From assembly GCA_012295275.1 (NCBI GenBank), contig CM022679.1:13251415-13315414 (forward strand): a stretch of DNA of 64,000 nt, given 5' to 3'. The notes under the pieces are model-generated. The model was not told the origin of the DNA, made no database searches, and saw only the letters and a list, made by a program, of their open reading frames with translations. Of the stretch, positions 23,875-43,377 are shown piece by piece (the first letter of the stretch is position 1; each line of letters begins with the position of its first letter). The translations under genes and the position numbers were made by a program. The DNA is from Chrysomallon squamiferum (taxonomy: Eukaryota > Mollusca > Gastropoda > Neomphalida > Peltospiridae).

Positions 23875-26800
23875 TCAAGATCGATCGTCAGTCATTTCCA
23901 GAAACTGAGCATATACGTCCCTTGTGCACTCACCTTTAGAATTAAAGAGGAACTTGTAGTAACTTCCATCAGCACAAATAACTGAAAAATTAATTTAACA
24001 ATTCAACAATGATGAAATTATTATTGATACGATGATGATAATTATGATAATAATAATAACAGAAATACTCTGGTCGTAATGATAAAAATAAATAACAATA
24101 ATAATGATGATGATGATGATGATGATAAATATAATATAATAAAAATACTGTGGTAATGACAGTAATAGTCATAATGATAAAAAAATATATATATATTTAA
24201 TTCAATAACAATGATGATGATGATGATGACAACATTATTACTGACATGATGATGAAAATATGAAAATAATAAAAATACTGCAGTAATCACAATTCCGGCC
24301 ATAATGATAAAATTAAATAACAATGATGGCAATGATAATATTATTACTGACATTATAATAAAAATACTATGGTAATGACATTGATAATGATAAAGATAAA
24401 AACAATACAGTGATAATGATGATAAAAATAAAATAAATATCATAACCACTGCAAAGGTTTACTTAACCACATACTTGACTCATTTTGCTATAATTATTTA
24501 GTATCAAAGACCATTTAGATAACAAGAGATAAAATATGCTGTGACTCCTTTTTTCTGTTGCAAGCTAGAGTTCATTTAAAAACACACCAACCCAGATAGG
24601 ACAATATTTACAACCTTTGTTATGATAGTGATAGACTGGATAAAATGATAAACTGACCAATGGACCTAAAAATGAAAACCAGTCTAGCACTAACTAATCC
24701 ACCCATGTGGTACTGCTTTGATGGAAACAATACATACAACTGTATAAAATATTTTTGTGTAAGACAATATTTAAGGAATATGTAATAAAGTTTGTGTCAT
24801 TAAAACAGGATATAATATTACAGGCTCCTCACTGAGTGAGGTCAATGTCTTCAACCAGATGAGAACCAGTTATGTTATTCATGTATTGTTATTTATTAGA
24901 TCTCAAAATTGAAGAATAACATTAAATATTCTGATGAAGAATGCAGCCAGTATAACATATGCTGCTAACTATGCTGAAACCAATAAAAATAAGCCATTCC
25001 AAGAAAACCATTTATAATAGATTATCTGCTTTGCAACAAATAAAACAAGTTGTTAAATTTAAAACAAAACAGAGTAACCTCCTCGGTACATTTACATAAT
25101 ATGTAATTGACAATATATCTTTCATAAATTCATACAGTAAATATTTGAAACTAATTCCTTTCCAAGTTGTATATTTATACAAAAAAAAAATTTGAAAATT
25201 TAAACTGACCAATCACAGCATTTGGTTCTGTTCCAAAGGCACACACACACTGAGCTCCACCAGGAACTTGGAACTTGGAAAAACTCCAGCTGGAGCTGAA
25301 ATATTTTGGAAGGAACCCAGCAGAAGCAAGACTGAAATAAAACACAACAAAAATTAATTATTACAGATTGTAACCAGTAGAAAAATGACGTGCAAGTAAA
25401 GGAATAAATTAAAGACCTCGCAGAATACCATGAGCTGAAACTGTATCTTTATGTCATTTTATGCAGTAAATAAAAAATAACTAACTGACAGAATAAATTG
25501 TTATATTAGAACTGTTTGTTCTTCATCAGTAATTTTAAAAAAGAAGAAAATGTCAACTTCCATGCTTTTTCTCAAGTTTATTTTACACTTTAACATGAAC
25601 AAATATTGGACAGAACACTCAGAAGGGACATATAAAGTGAAAGTTGATCATTTGCATGGCATTCCACCACACAAAGACAACAACCAAACAAACAAACAAA
25701 CAAAAAGTTTTGGCTCGAATGTCAATTTAATTATTTAGTAACTGAAGCAAATGTTATGATCATCATGAGTCAAATTAATTAAATGATTTTCTGACCTCGA
25801 TTGTTTGTTTTTCTTTGGGTCTTCTGTAGAGAAGATATGAACAGTCCCATGATCACTGGAAACACATATTAGCGATGAATCTGTGTTGAAGTTAATGCTA
25901 CAAATAAAAAGAACAGAAAATGTGAAGGTTTGCAACAAAATTATTATCTTCCTGTTTTCACTTGAGATATTGTATCAGTATACATAATTATGTCAGTCAA
26001 TACATATCATACACTTAGACATAGACACACATAATAAACCAGATCTATAACAAGTCTTTTCATTTCTTTACTTTATAAAAGTAACACCATGAACAAAGCA
26101 GCTGTGTCTGGATACTACACATGAAACTCCTTGAAACCAGACACTCAAGAAAATAAGAATTTCCCCAACAATATCTATTGTCCTGTGGTTTATAAAGTAC
26201 TCTTAAAATGTAAAACTGTAAACTGAACACTTGTCCAAACCAAACATTTTACTCTGTTCCAACACAAATTAATTTTGAGAAGTTTCACAGTAGTTATTAA
26301 GATAATTATAAAAATTCATTTCAAATTGAAACATGATAAATATTTTGTTATTTTTTACCAGTAAATGTTGGCACTGTGTGTTCCTCTTCGTAGTTCATGT
26401 AATTTGGATCCAGTATTTGTGTCAAACACACGAATCAGTGTGCCCTGTGTATACAAATTGTAACGTAAAACAAAATTTCCAAATATGTCAGTTAAAAAAA
26501 TATAAACAGGATTAATTATTTATCTTAGAAAAATATAAGATTGTTTTTGAAAGAAATTATATTCTATCTGAAAAAGATCCTGTTATACCATTATGTAAAT
26601 AAATTTGGTAAGTTGTTAAACAATTAAAATGTTATGGATATTTAAGGATAGCTAAGCTTACTAACTTTATTTTCAGTAAAATACAGAGAGATGAGATAAT
26701 GCAAAGATACAGATATATAAATTAAAGTGTACCTGCAGCAGTATGAAATTTAGTGTGATTATAACATTGCTTACAACAAAATGCATGACAATACATATTA

Positions 26801-27517
26801 AAATTGTTACAAAACACTTGAGTGTATTTTATCCTTTCACAACTGGAGATGTGAGCCATTGTGTACAGTACAATTCAAAAGCTGCATTTTTTCTGGTACA
26901 TAATAAAATATACCTTAGAAAAAAAAATCAAGCTCCCTTGTACTTGACAATGTCACAGTTACAAAAAAATAGCCAGCATTCAGATACATATAGTATTTAT
27001 ATATTTTTTTGCTATTAGTCTGAATTGTTTTGTTGGATATTACTTTTCTCATACTGAAAACCAATATCACCATTATGACCTTCAGTATATGCCTAATACA
27101 TGAAAGCTATGAATTCAGTTTTAACTGTTTCATTTAATTAAGATGTTAACATTTTAATAATAGTGAATAGTGGCAGCAAATATTGTGAACACAAACAACC
27201 TTTTCTGAAGCTGTTGCAAGTCTTGTTCCTTGTGTATTCATGGCCATACAGCCAAGACTGGCTTCATGTGCAGCTATGTCAAGTGGAGATTTTTCTGTGT
27301 CTGCAAGGTCAACTATCTGCACATGTCCAATTTTACGACCCGGGAAAGACAGTAGTGAGTTATTGCTGTTAGGACACATCACACACAATCCTGAAACCAA
27401 AGAGAAATATAAAAATAGCATCAGACGCAATCCTGAAACATCATACACAATTTGAAAATAATATTTGGAAGGATAATTTTCAGCTTGAAGTTCAACTATC
27501 TAGAAATAATAATAAAT

Positions 27518-27561
<44 letters not shown>

Positions 27562-27666
27562 CATCATGAAACCAAGTAAAAATATTTAAAAACTGAAAAT
27601 ATGGGAACAATAACTCAATTTAAAATTTAAAATCAATTATCTAGATGAATAATTATAATAATAACA

Positions 27667-27716
<50 letters not shown>

Positions 27717-29499
27717 CAGCAATTTCTTTAAGTTAAACTATTACATTAATAAAAGTATAGATTCATATAAGAAAAGAAAATCAGGCCAGTTCCTTTTTAA
27801 ACTAGAGACTGTGCAAATAAATAAATAAATAAATAAATTAGTTTAAAATAATTAAATTGTTTTCTTTTGTTCTTCATTTTATCTTAGAAAACCAAGAATC
27901 TAGTCTTACACCCAATAATAATTATCCTGTGTCAAAACCTAACACTTATGATGCATTAAGAACATTCAGAACAGAATCCTAATCTCTTAATACTCATTTT
28001 AAAAACACTATACAAAATGTTTGATTATTTTTTCCATGTACATAAATGTCACAGATACATCGTCATTAGCATCAGATCAAGGTAATCCTCAAACAAGGGT
28101 AACAATATATTTTAGGATCACTGTTAACATGGTCTGTTCACAATACTGTAAAATCATTTCTGTCACCTAAATAATTCTCTAATACTAAAGGTTATCCATC
28201 CACATTGTCAGTGAACTGAGCTACAAGATGATATGATAGATTGTTCAGTATTCGGCCAGCACATGATAAATAACTAGCACATCCAAGTCAAATACTAACT
28301 GATGCTTATTATTTATTCTGTAGTCATGTATGTATAACAGACTACAATTAAAATTATTAAGCAGTGTTTAATATTCCCTCTAATACAATTATTAAACATT
28401 TAGTACATTACTTGAAAATGTATTGCTAAGATTATACTCTTTTTGTAATTAAAAAAATATATATATTAAAAAAAAGAAGAAAAAAAAAACAAACAATACC
28501 TTTAGGATTACTACCGGTCTCAAAAACATGTAACTGTTGTGGATTCTGTGTGAAGGTATAAACTTTTATCATTGTGTCTAGTACAACTACAATCCTGAAA
28601 TTTAAAAGAAACAGAAATGACATGAAAAGATACTCATTCTTATATATATATATATATATATGTATACACACACACACACATACATACATATAATGATATA
28701 CATATGTATAATCTATTTATATATATTATATGCACACACATACATATACATACATACATATATATAGACATATATTTATGCAAACACACACCAGCACTAT
28801 GTTTAGAAATATATCACATTTACTAAGATGATAGAACTCTCTGTCAATACACAGCTAGGATTTTATTATCTATACACAGGTTACAGTACTGAAATTTTTT
28901 GAAATGATTGTTAAAAAACAAACCTGTCTCGTCGTAACCTAACACTTCTGACGTCACTGGAAAATTCAAGTTCAATGACATTTTTCTTTTTCAAGTCATC
29001 CCACACCATCACTGAAAATCCACATATTTTTTATTATTAAAAAAAAATTAAAAACAATTCTTTAACCTGATACTGTTTTTATTAACTGAAATAATACTAG
29101 ATGAGCTTTTTCAAAATAAAACTTAAAAAAAGATGACACTTTTTTTTCTTTCTTTTCTTTAGTATTAAACAGATGGTGCATATTATTTTGCATAGACTGA
29201 ATATTAAAGATCCTATGACTTACAAATGTAACTGCAAACTGTGTTCTTGACTAATACATTTTAATCATCTTTACAAAATGACTTGAAAATAATGTATGGA
29301 ATTCAAATTCATAAAACATTAATTGCTTTTAACTTCAGGCTATTATTTGTTGTATTTTTTAAATGTTTAAAAATCAACATATTTATGATTACATTATTTT
29401 TTTAAAATAATTTTAATTTCATATTTTTTTCAGAACATTTATAAATTCTATTAATAGAAATGGAAAAATACATTTTTACTGTTTCAGCCTAACTATCAC

Positions 29500-29554
<55 letters not shown>

Positions 29555-31656
29555 TTAATAAGAATTCTAACCTAGAGTAAATATTATAATTACAGTTATG
29601 ATCAAATGGATTAATTGTTTCTACTAATTAATTGTTTCTACTAATAATTAATGATAAAATAAATAAAGTAAAATGTATAACCTTTGTTTGGTGGATACTT
29701 TGGAGTTTTACCACCACCCACCAATGCTAGATAATTACATCTGAATAACATTTCTATATGTGCAATTCCGCCATCTGTGAAATCTACAAAAAATAAACTC
29801 TAAATAACTATATAAATAACTAAATAATAATAAATAATAAATAAAATAAAATAAAATAAAATGTTAAAACCAAGAACACTGAGTGAAATAGTAAACATTT
29901 AAAATAATATATATATTCCACAAAAATATTCATCACAGTTAAGGTCAGATATTATTGTAAACATGTGGGATACCTAATATGCTTACAAATTCACTAATAA
30001 TTATTTTAACAGTCAGTATAACAGATGTTGCAGTTACAAAATAACAATAATAGATTAAATATCAACAGAGTAGGATGCTGTAGTACAGTGATTAGTGCAG
30101 TTGTCCTTATAAATTGTCATTGTTCTCACTAGGTTATTTCCCAATCAAGCCATTTATTAAATTCTGTGGTATATGGTTTCAAATCCACTAGAAAGAACAT
30201 ATAAAATGTTAAAAGATGTTTTCCTACTAATCAGTGAGATTAACATTGTAACTGCACAGTCAATGTGTAAGTCGTCATTATCAAAACAATATTTATGATG
30301 CCTAAGAGGATTTATTACTTTAAAAAAGGTGTTGAGACAGTTTTAATAAATATTCACTTATTGATTTATTAAACATCAAATTCACCTTGTCTTTCTTTTT
30401 CTTTTAGAGGGTCAGCATTATAAACTCGAAATCCTGTTTCCATTCCACATGCAAAACATCCTGAAAATAAATTAATTAATTAAATATCCATATTTTAGAA
30501 TAATTATTCTTTGGTAAAGGCCTAATAAAATATCTGTTGCTTGATTTTAAATCAGTGAGAATAACCCATGCTGTTGCTGCTGCATAAGCTTTCCTAATTT
30601 CATCATTATACAAAAATATCTCTGACACTTAAAAACTATTGATAACCTGTGTTATTCATAATTTATCTTTGATCAGTAATAATCGGTTTTACAGTAGTGA
30701 TTGGAAGGTGAAATGAAGGATCAGCAGAAATCATACTTCAAGAAATCAACATTTAATGATTGCAGGTGCAATGAAATATACCATGTAAAAACTAACCATC
30801 TAAAGGTGTGCCAAATGAAATGATAATATTTACAAATTAATAACCATTTTACTTGACTGTTGATTGTTTTCTATATAATGGAGTTATCAGTTGTGATATA
30901 GTTACTACAACCATGAATTCTTAATAGATATGTTAAGAAAAATGTATTATTCCCACAAATATTTGTACAGGAAAAGACACTGAACTTTACAATTTTCCTT
31001 TTCATTATTATATATAGATAATATTTATTTAAAAGATTTTTTTGAAACTTCTGTTTAAATGTTTAAATGTTTCACATTAGATACTGAAACTGAAAATAAA
31101 CTGTAGGACTAATAAAATTCATAAATGGGGTGAGGGTCAAATTGTTATTCTGGATACTAATTTTGGACAGTTGCACTCTTAGAAAAAAAGATGAGCTAGC
31201 TGGGTTCATGCTTTACATTTTTATTTTTATTTATCCTATGTGTAATTTATATTAACAATTAAATACAAATTTTGTTAGTGTTACTTCATTATGTTTATGA
31301 TTAATAATTTTCCTCGGTTTTAACAAAGTGTCATGGAAAACGAGCCTATTTCAGAAGCTGTGTCCACTATAAAGGTGAAATCTGGGCATAAACACGTCAA
31401 TATTTATAGATTTTGATAATGCCATTTCTATTAAACAATATAAATAAGTGTTCGAGTTTTAGACGTAATCCAGTGGGAGTGTCCATCATTCCATTTCTAG
31501 CTAATGAATTGGACTCTATTCACTGAAGTAAACGTTCATCAGAAACGCTGTCAACTGCAATAGAAATAATATTTGACAAAGAAAAACACCTTGGTCCTGG
31601 TTCCAACCAGCGTACAGCAAACCATTTCCATAACCATGTGACGATGTTAAATTCAT
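23875..31656 (-). CDS. WDR45B: WIPI3 / WDR45B, PROPPIN autophagy protein
   Basis: Ten coding exons on the minus strand, all GT-AG and in phase: 31590-31656, 30386-30460, 29682-29774, 28924-29011, 28500-28594, 27200-27390, 26359-26444, 25796-25897, 25210-25331, 23875-23981. They give 341 residues, nearly the usual length. The protein is a seven-bladed WD40 propeller starting [17 protein letters not shown]; it carries the [12 protein letters not shown] segment around the second lipid site, and the L/FRRG phosphoinositide-binding motif that defines PROPPINs is visible in ELRRGT. WIPI proteins bind PI3P and PI(3,5)P2 on forming autophagosomes; WIPI3/4 act with ATG2 and, for WIPI3, with the TSC complex in mammals. 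Conservation is high in every exon. The first exon shares a short promoter region with ECHS1. Intron 5 holds a duplicated acceptor 42 nt upstream of exon 6 (see findings). Confidence 0.95.
24000..24450. repeat. degenerate minisatellite built on ATG/GAT triplets
   Basis: In the last WDR45B intron. Blocks of the form AAAATACT-GTGGTAATGACA, then CATAATGATAAAA, then AATAACAATGATGATG recur at about 24066, 24142, 24267 and 24361, so the array has roughly 75-125-bp irregular units, with internal (GAT)n expansions. Frames read through it are only low-complexity translation. Confidence 0.65.
27519..27716. repeat. paired (AAT)n microsatellites
   Basis: Two (AAT)n tracts at about 27519-27560 and 27657-27716 in the WDR45B intron 5. 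The sequence between and before them (…CAATTTAAA… / …TTAACTATCTAGA…) is partly repeated, so the pair probably arose by tandem duplication of about 140 bp. Confidence 0.6.
28635..28790. repeat. (TA)n/(CA)n compound microsatellite
   Basis: Alternating TA, CA and CATA units just beyond the acceptor of WDR45B exon 5. Confidence 0.8.
29500..29555. repeat. (AAT)n microsatellite
   Basis: About 17 AAT units in WDR45B intron 3. Confidence 0.9.
30074..30165 (+). mobile_element. possible tRNA-derived SINE fragment
   Basis: GTAGTACAGTGATTAGTGCA resembles tRNA box A and its D-arm, and CCTTATAAATTGTC followed by a decayed TTCTCACTAGG stretch sits where the anticodon arm and box B would be. It lies in WDR45B intron 2. 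The tail is not identifiable, so it is at best an old tRNA-type SINE head. Confidence 0.35.
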
Positions 31657-31906
31657 ATTTTAGTTAATCAAATCAAATCACAAATAACTCGAACATCAAG
31701 TTCTGACGAATCCCATATTCTCCATCCCGGAAGTTAGAAATGTCAATTGTTTTAATGTTTAACATTTTATATTACAAATAATTATATAATTTTTACTACT
31801 ACAATTTACATCTTACTATAACTAATTACTATTCTACAGAGCTGGTTTTTAAATAATAACTTTAGGAAATATAAAAATTTCTTTTGAGGTTATAAGAAAA
31901 GAAAAT
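31657..31906. promoter_or_regulatory. bidirectional promoter, WDR45B / ECHS1
   Basis: Only 250 bp separate the two divergent start codons. The segment contains CCGGAAGT at 31727-31734, a perfect ETS/GABP-type site. The ECHS1 start itself is in AATATGGCGAT, close to the YY1 element AANATGGCG often found at start sites of nuclear genes for mitochondrial proteins. No TATA box is evident. Divergent, TATA-less, GABP/YY1-type promoters are common for housekeeping and mitochondrial genes; use of these sites is inference. Confidence 0.6.
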
Positions 31907-38315
<6,409 letters not shown>

Positions 38316-39594
38316 TGAAACATCTACCGCCTGAAACAAACTGTGTGAAACATGTATTTGTGTGAATGTGATGTAGTCTCTATACTACAGTGGTATATTT
38401 ACTAACAGGACTTTTTGGCTAGACCGATCAACATTTCCTTACCATTTACAAAGTTGCTGGCAACCAAGAAATATGATGGTTGTACAACATGGCTTTAACA
38501 TAAAACTTTGGGATATAAAAGTTTATAGTCAGAATAAGGTTGTTAGACTTTTTTGTCTCTTTCCTCCTTTTGCTTTTTCTTTAAAATAAATAAATAAAAG
38601 TTCTTCATTGGTATTTTATTTAAATCTGTTTCTGAATAATTCAAATGGCTATTCTAAAATAAAATATTAATCTGTTTATACAAGTAAAACGATACAAACA
38701 TGATGTCCTTTTGTGATCCATGACAAAAGCTATCTTTGACACAATTTGGTTGTTAAATGTGAGGTTTTTGCTTTTGATTTTTATTAGCAAAAGAAATGGA
38801 ACCATGTTTTTTATACAGTAGAACATGTCAAACCAGGCTGCAATAAAATGAACTAATGCCTTGTCTGGGAAAAAAAATAAAATAAAAAATAATAGAAAGA
38901 TATTTGTTGCTTTCTACATAACAATTACATATGTATTCCAAGATAAAATGGAATATTTTCCTTACTGTTAATTTACCCAAGTTCTTCACATCTTACTCCA
39001 GCCATACAAGCACACAAAACGGGGAAAAAAAAACCCAGAAAAATAACAATGTATTTCAAGAATAAAAATAAAAACACTAAATTAAGTGTAAATAGACATT
39101 GACAGCTATGAATAATATTATACACTACAGCCTCTTAAATTGATAAGTAAATTTATTTGTTGTTCTTTTTGTTAATTCGTTAATAATTGTTATGTTAATT
39201 ATTATAAATATTTGATTCTTGTAAATATCGCTGCAAGCAATAATATCAACAAAAATAAAATACAACAGTAAAAAAAAAAAAAAAAAAAAAAAAATTAATT
39301 AAGAGAAAAAAATCTTTGGAAAAAATGCATTTAATTCTTCTGAATCAACTGATGGTTTAATATTTAAATGAATATTTATTTTACTTTGGTAAACGTCATA
39401 ATTAGAACAAGTTCTGAAATGCTATTCGTTTAAAGTTAAATACCATAATTATAATTTATCGCGAAGATGACGTTAATTACCTCATGAAATAAGCATTATG
39501 ACGTCAATGACATGTAGTTAACGGTCGGCTTTGGGTGTAACGAATATAAAAAGAAATGGTGTAACTAACGGCCTTTAGGCCTACTGATACCAAA
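38316..39594. other. ECHS1 3' UTR and intergenic space
   Basis: Stop-to-start distance to the next gene is 1.28 kb. AATAAATAAATAAA near 38584-38597 is the likely ECHS1 poly-A signal region. A run of about 24 A lies at 39271-39294. The 61-residue minus frame at 38641-38826 shows nothing recognisable. Confidence 0.5.
39464..39553 (+). promoter_or_regulatory. CRE- and TATA-containing promoter
   Basis: A perfect palindromic CRE, TGACGTCA, lies at 39499-39506, with a half-site GATGACGT about 35 bp upstream, and a TATA-like TATAAAAA at about 39545-39552. This spacing, with the ATG at 39595, fits an ordinary TATA promoter with a short 5' UTR. It suggests CREB/ATF responsiveness (inference). Confidence 0.55.
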
Positions 39595-41902
39595 ATGTAT
39601 CAAAAGTTAGAAAACTCGGAGAATCAAGAAGCAGTACCTACAGAAGGCGCAGAAGGCGGCGGAAACATTCAGAAAACTGCACAGTCGCAAATACAACCAG
39701 AACTGGGTTTGGGTGGTGAGAAACAGAACGATTGTGGAGATGAAGTTCAAAGTAGGTTAATAAATTAGTCCGTTGATGTAATTACTTTTATCGGTTATAA
39801 ATTTTCATTAAAAGAAAACAGTAGTCAATAACTGCAATACACTGGCTGTATCTGAAGTTATATATTTATTTTAAATGAATGAAGATTAGCTTGTTTTTGT
39901 TAATAATACTTGTTTCAGTTGTTGATTGATCATGATGAAATTCTTATTTTTGCAAACAAAATTTATTTCGAATTTTATGTAAAGTATTATAAAAAAAAAA
40001 TAAAAAATAATTAATTAAATTAAATTTAAAAATTAAAAAGGAAGAAAAAAGAAAGAATAAAAAAAAAGAAAAAAAAAAAGAAAGACAAATGACAGAAACC
40101 AGACTATTTCCAGGATGTTAAATAGTTTTTTCCTTTTCTTTTTTAAAAAAAATTATTTATTTATTTATTATTTAACTCTAGGGTTTTTGATGATTGATCA
40201 TGGCGAAGATATAATCAAACAACTTAATGATGTCAGCAGTGAATACAAACGACAGGTAAATAAGAACATAGGGTAAACAAATGTTCCGAAACAGTATTTC
40301 ATATATACAGTGTTGTTAATGTTCGTGTTAGAGAAATGTCAATGGTTTGACAATTTTATTTTATTTTATTTATTACTGTTATTATTATTTTTTTTAAATT
40401 TTCTTTCTTTATTTTATTGTTGTTGTTTGTTTTTTTTTTTTTCTTCTTTCTTTATATTTTTTATATTTTATTTTATTTATTTATTTATTTAATTATCATT
40501 ATTGTTGTTGTTGTTATTTTTGTTGCTGTCGTTGTTCATCGGCAATTAATTGGTCACGGCGTTTTGTTTTTGTTCTTGGTTATCAGACTGTACTTACTCT
40601 CCTGTCTGTATCCTACAGCGACTACACTTTAGTTTTCAAGAAAAAAAAAATTAACACCATCATCGTCGTTATTATTATTATTATAAAAAAGAAGAACGAA
40701 AGCAAAACCCACTGAAAGCGTCAAGAAGCGTTAACGTAGCTTAGTGGTTAGAGCACAGGCCCGAAGCATGATTAATCCCTTCTTGATCATCAGTGTATTC
40801 TTTCCTGGCTATAACAATATGGATATAAAAGTTCTCTTACTGCTAAAGGTTATGGTAAAAATAAAAAAGCAAAAAAAATAAAAGCAGCTTGCTTCCTTTT
40901 TAATCATTTAGATGAATCTGTGATGTTACGCAAAAAGATACTCGTTTATTCACGAAGTTAGAAACTATGGCTTAAGAGTGTAGGTTATTCAGGTTTATAA
41001 ATAATCAAAAATATTAATTAAAATACTGTCATGACAATGAGATAATAATCATTTCTCAGTTAGGTTTTTTCGATTACTTTAGGTCCATGTCCTGTCGGCC
41101 GAGATGGATATGCTGTGGCAGGTTCTGCGCACCTTCATGATGCTTTTCGGGCCCCTGTTGATCGGCATCGTTATTCTGATAATGGCCAAGTGTACTCTGC
41201 CAAGAGGATTTTATCAGGTAAACGATGTCCAAAAATGGGCATTTGACTCGACGCAAATTCAGCAATATTATTAACAGAATAATGACGTTGAATTAGTGGT
41301 TCTTCTTATAATTCATAAATTTCAACTGTTAATATTTCATTTATTTTGTCTCAATCCGTCCATTGATTATATAACAATCATCTAGAGGTAAATTTTTAAA
41401 GTATAACATCTCATTATACAAAAAAAACAAACAAAAAACAAACAAACAGCAACAACAGCAACTACGTTTGACGCCTATAAAGACATTTTGACATGAGTAT
41501 GTGAAGAAACGTTAAAATTCACTTGATTTGCCTCCAGTCTTTATGCATCTTTGCGCTTCTAATGAATTTATTTATTGATTTTTATATTCTTTTCAGAACA
41601 TGATTACATCAATCTTCGTAGGCATCTTCACAGCTCTCATAGCCATCCGGTACCGCCCGTTTCAGTCGGCGGTCGAGAAGTACTCCACCTTCAGGAAATC
41701 CAAGAAGGGCGGACGCACCGCAGCCGCAGGCGCCGTCGAGAAGGAGATGATGGTCGGCTCGGACAGTGATGTGTCCACTGTGCAGGAGTCCCTGGAGGAA
41801 AGCGAGGAGAGCAAGCTGATCACAGCCAGTACTCACATTGTCGGGAAAACCAAGTCTGAATCCGAGTACTTCGATATGTTACCCGATCCATCGTCATTTT
41901 GA
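39595..41902 (+). CDS. unrecognised two-pass membrane protein, 223 aa
   Basis: Four exons, 39595-39751, 40182-40255, 41083-41217, 41597-41902, join in phase to 223 residues. The N-terminus (about 1-52, Gln/Glu/Gly-rich) looks disordered; then a short amphipathic segment (DHGEDIIKQLNDVSSEYKRQ), two hydrophobic segments (about residues 87-107, MMLFGPLLIGIVILIMA; and 124-141, SIFVGIFTALIAI) separated by a ~15-residue KCTLPRGFYQ loop, a basic stretch (EKYSTFRKSKKGGR) and an acidic, Ser/Glu-rich tail ending PDPSSF. No signal peptide is seen; with two passes both ends are likely cytosolic, fitting the positive patch after the second pass. I do not recognise the family. The last two exons are strikingly GC-richer than the rest of the window. 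AATAAA at 42018-42023 follows the stop. Confidence 0.8.
40732..40800 (+). mobile_element. possible tRNA-derived SINE head
   Basis: GTAGCTTAGTGGTTAGAGCA fits tRNA box A and D-arm closely, followed by CAGGCCCGAA at the anticodon-arm position and GATTAATCCC where box B (GGTTCGAATCC) is expected. The box B is decayed, so this is not an intact tRNA gene but probably an old SINE in intron 2 of the two-pass membrane protein gene. Confidence 0.45.
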
Positions 41903-43340
41903 GCTGTCAGCAGTTTGCAGTTAGCGTAGTGTTTAAAAGAGGAGTCCAGTTTTTCCTCCTTCAGTGAGATGCGCACCGGCGCCATCATTCACGTTTTTTT
42001 TCTGTTTTTTGTCACGTAATAAAAATATGTTGTTTTACTTCTTTATTTTTTCCCCATCGTAATTTGTTATAGTTTTATTGTGTTGGCGGGCCAGTAATAA
42101 ACTATTTAAAAAAAAAAAAAAAAAAAAAATATTTTGAAACATCTGTCAATTGTATATTATACATAAATAATAATAATTAAAAAATGTGAAACAATCTATT
42201 AAAACACATTCTAAAAAAAGAAAATTCATGGGTCTGCTGTTGATATTTGTTATTTTTTCATTTTCTCTTTTGTTATGCTGAATTTAATTATTTATATAAT
42301 AAATAAAAAAAAATATATTAAAAAAATGTTTAATATTTCTGTACATGTGAATTTGAAAAATAAAAAGAATACACATTCAATGTTGTTAATATTATTGTTT
42401 TTTTTAGCATAAATGAAAATAATAATTAAAAAAAATGATAACAATTAACTAAAGATTTAATGAGAGTTTGGATTAATATCAGTTACAGATTAAGTTCAAG
42501 TCAGTCTTATTATCACCAATGATACATTTCTCTAGTTGATGTAAAGAATAAGTGATCTTTTGCTGTTCCTAATTTATGCTTGGATGATACCTAATCATCT
42601 TATGATTTTTTAAACTAATATTTCATTCACTTCTCAACTTAACAATTATGTTTAAACCTTATGAATCATATATTTTCTAAAGGCATTTTCATATAATTAT
42701 TGATGTAAGTGATAGTAAAAAAAAAACCACAATACATTTTGCTATTTATCATTTGTTAAATTTCACTAAATCTTAGTGCTTACAAATTTCAATCAGCATC
42801 AGTAAAATGAAATATGAAGATTTTATATATTAATTGCTGAATGAACTGCAACAGACAGGACACAAATTTATAACAAATTTATTAAAAATATCAAATTACT
42901 TTCTATTTCATTCTTAACAGAAACAAAAAATAATCATTTTTGATAATGAAGATTGTCACATTAAATACATATATCACAATTCAACAGTGACAAACACACA
43001 CATATATATATACCAATACACTTTATATACCCACATACATGTACACAAATACACAAACACATACAAAAATTTACACCATATAAAAAAACACAACATCATC
43101 ATCATATCATGAACATTCACAAATGACTAGAATGAAACAATCAACATTGATTAAGATTTAAAACATTAAAAGTATTCAGTACCAGATATTGAAAAAGTTC
43201 TTGATAAAGATGTTAAAATGTACATTATAGAGAACCATTCCAAACTTCCAACATTTATAAACTGTTAACAGAAAGTTTAATTATTAATACATTGCCAAAA
43301 TTAATATATACATTTAAGTTCATGTAATTATACATACATA

Positions 43341-43377
<37 letters not shown>

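Noticed and set aside
40310-40632. Overlapping hydrophobic frames in a T-rich intron
   Set aside because: Phe/Leu/Ile-rich translation of poly-T and (TTA)n tracts, not membrane proteins.
40732-40800. Intact tRNA gene
   Set aside because: Box A fits, but box B is decayed and the acceptor stem does not pair, so only a SINE-type relic is supported.
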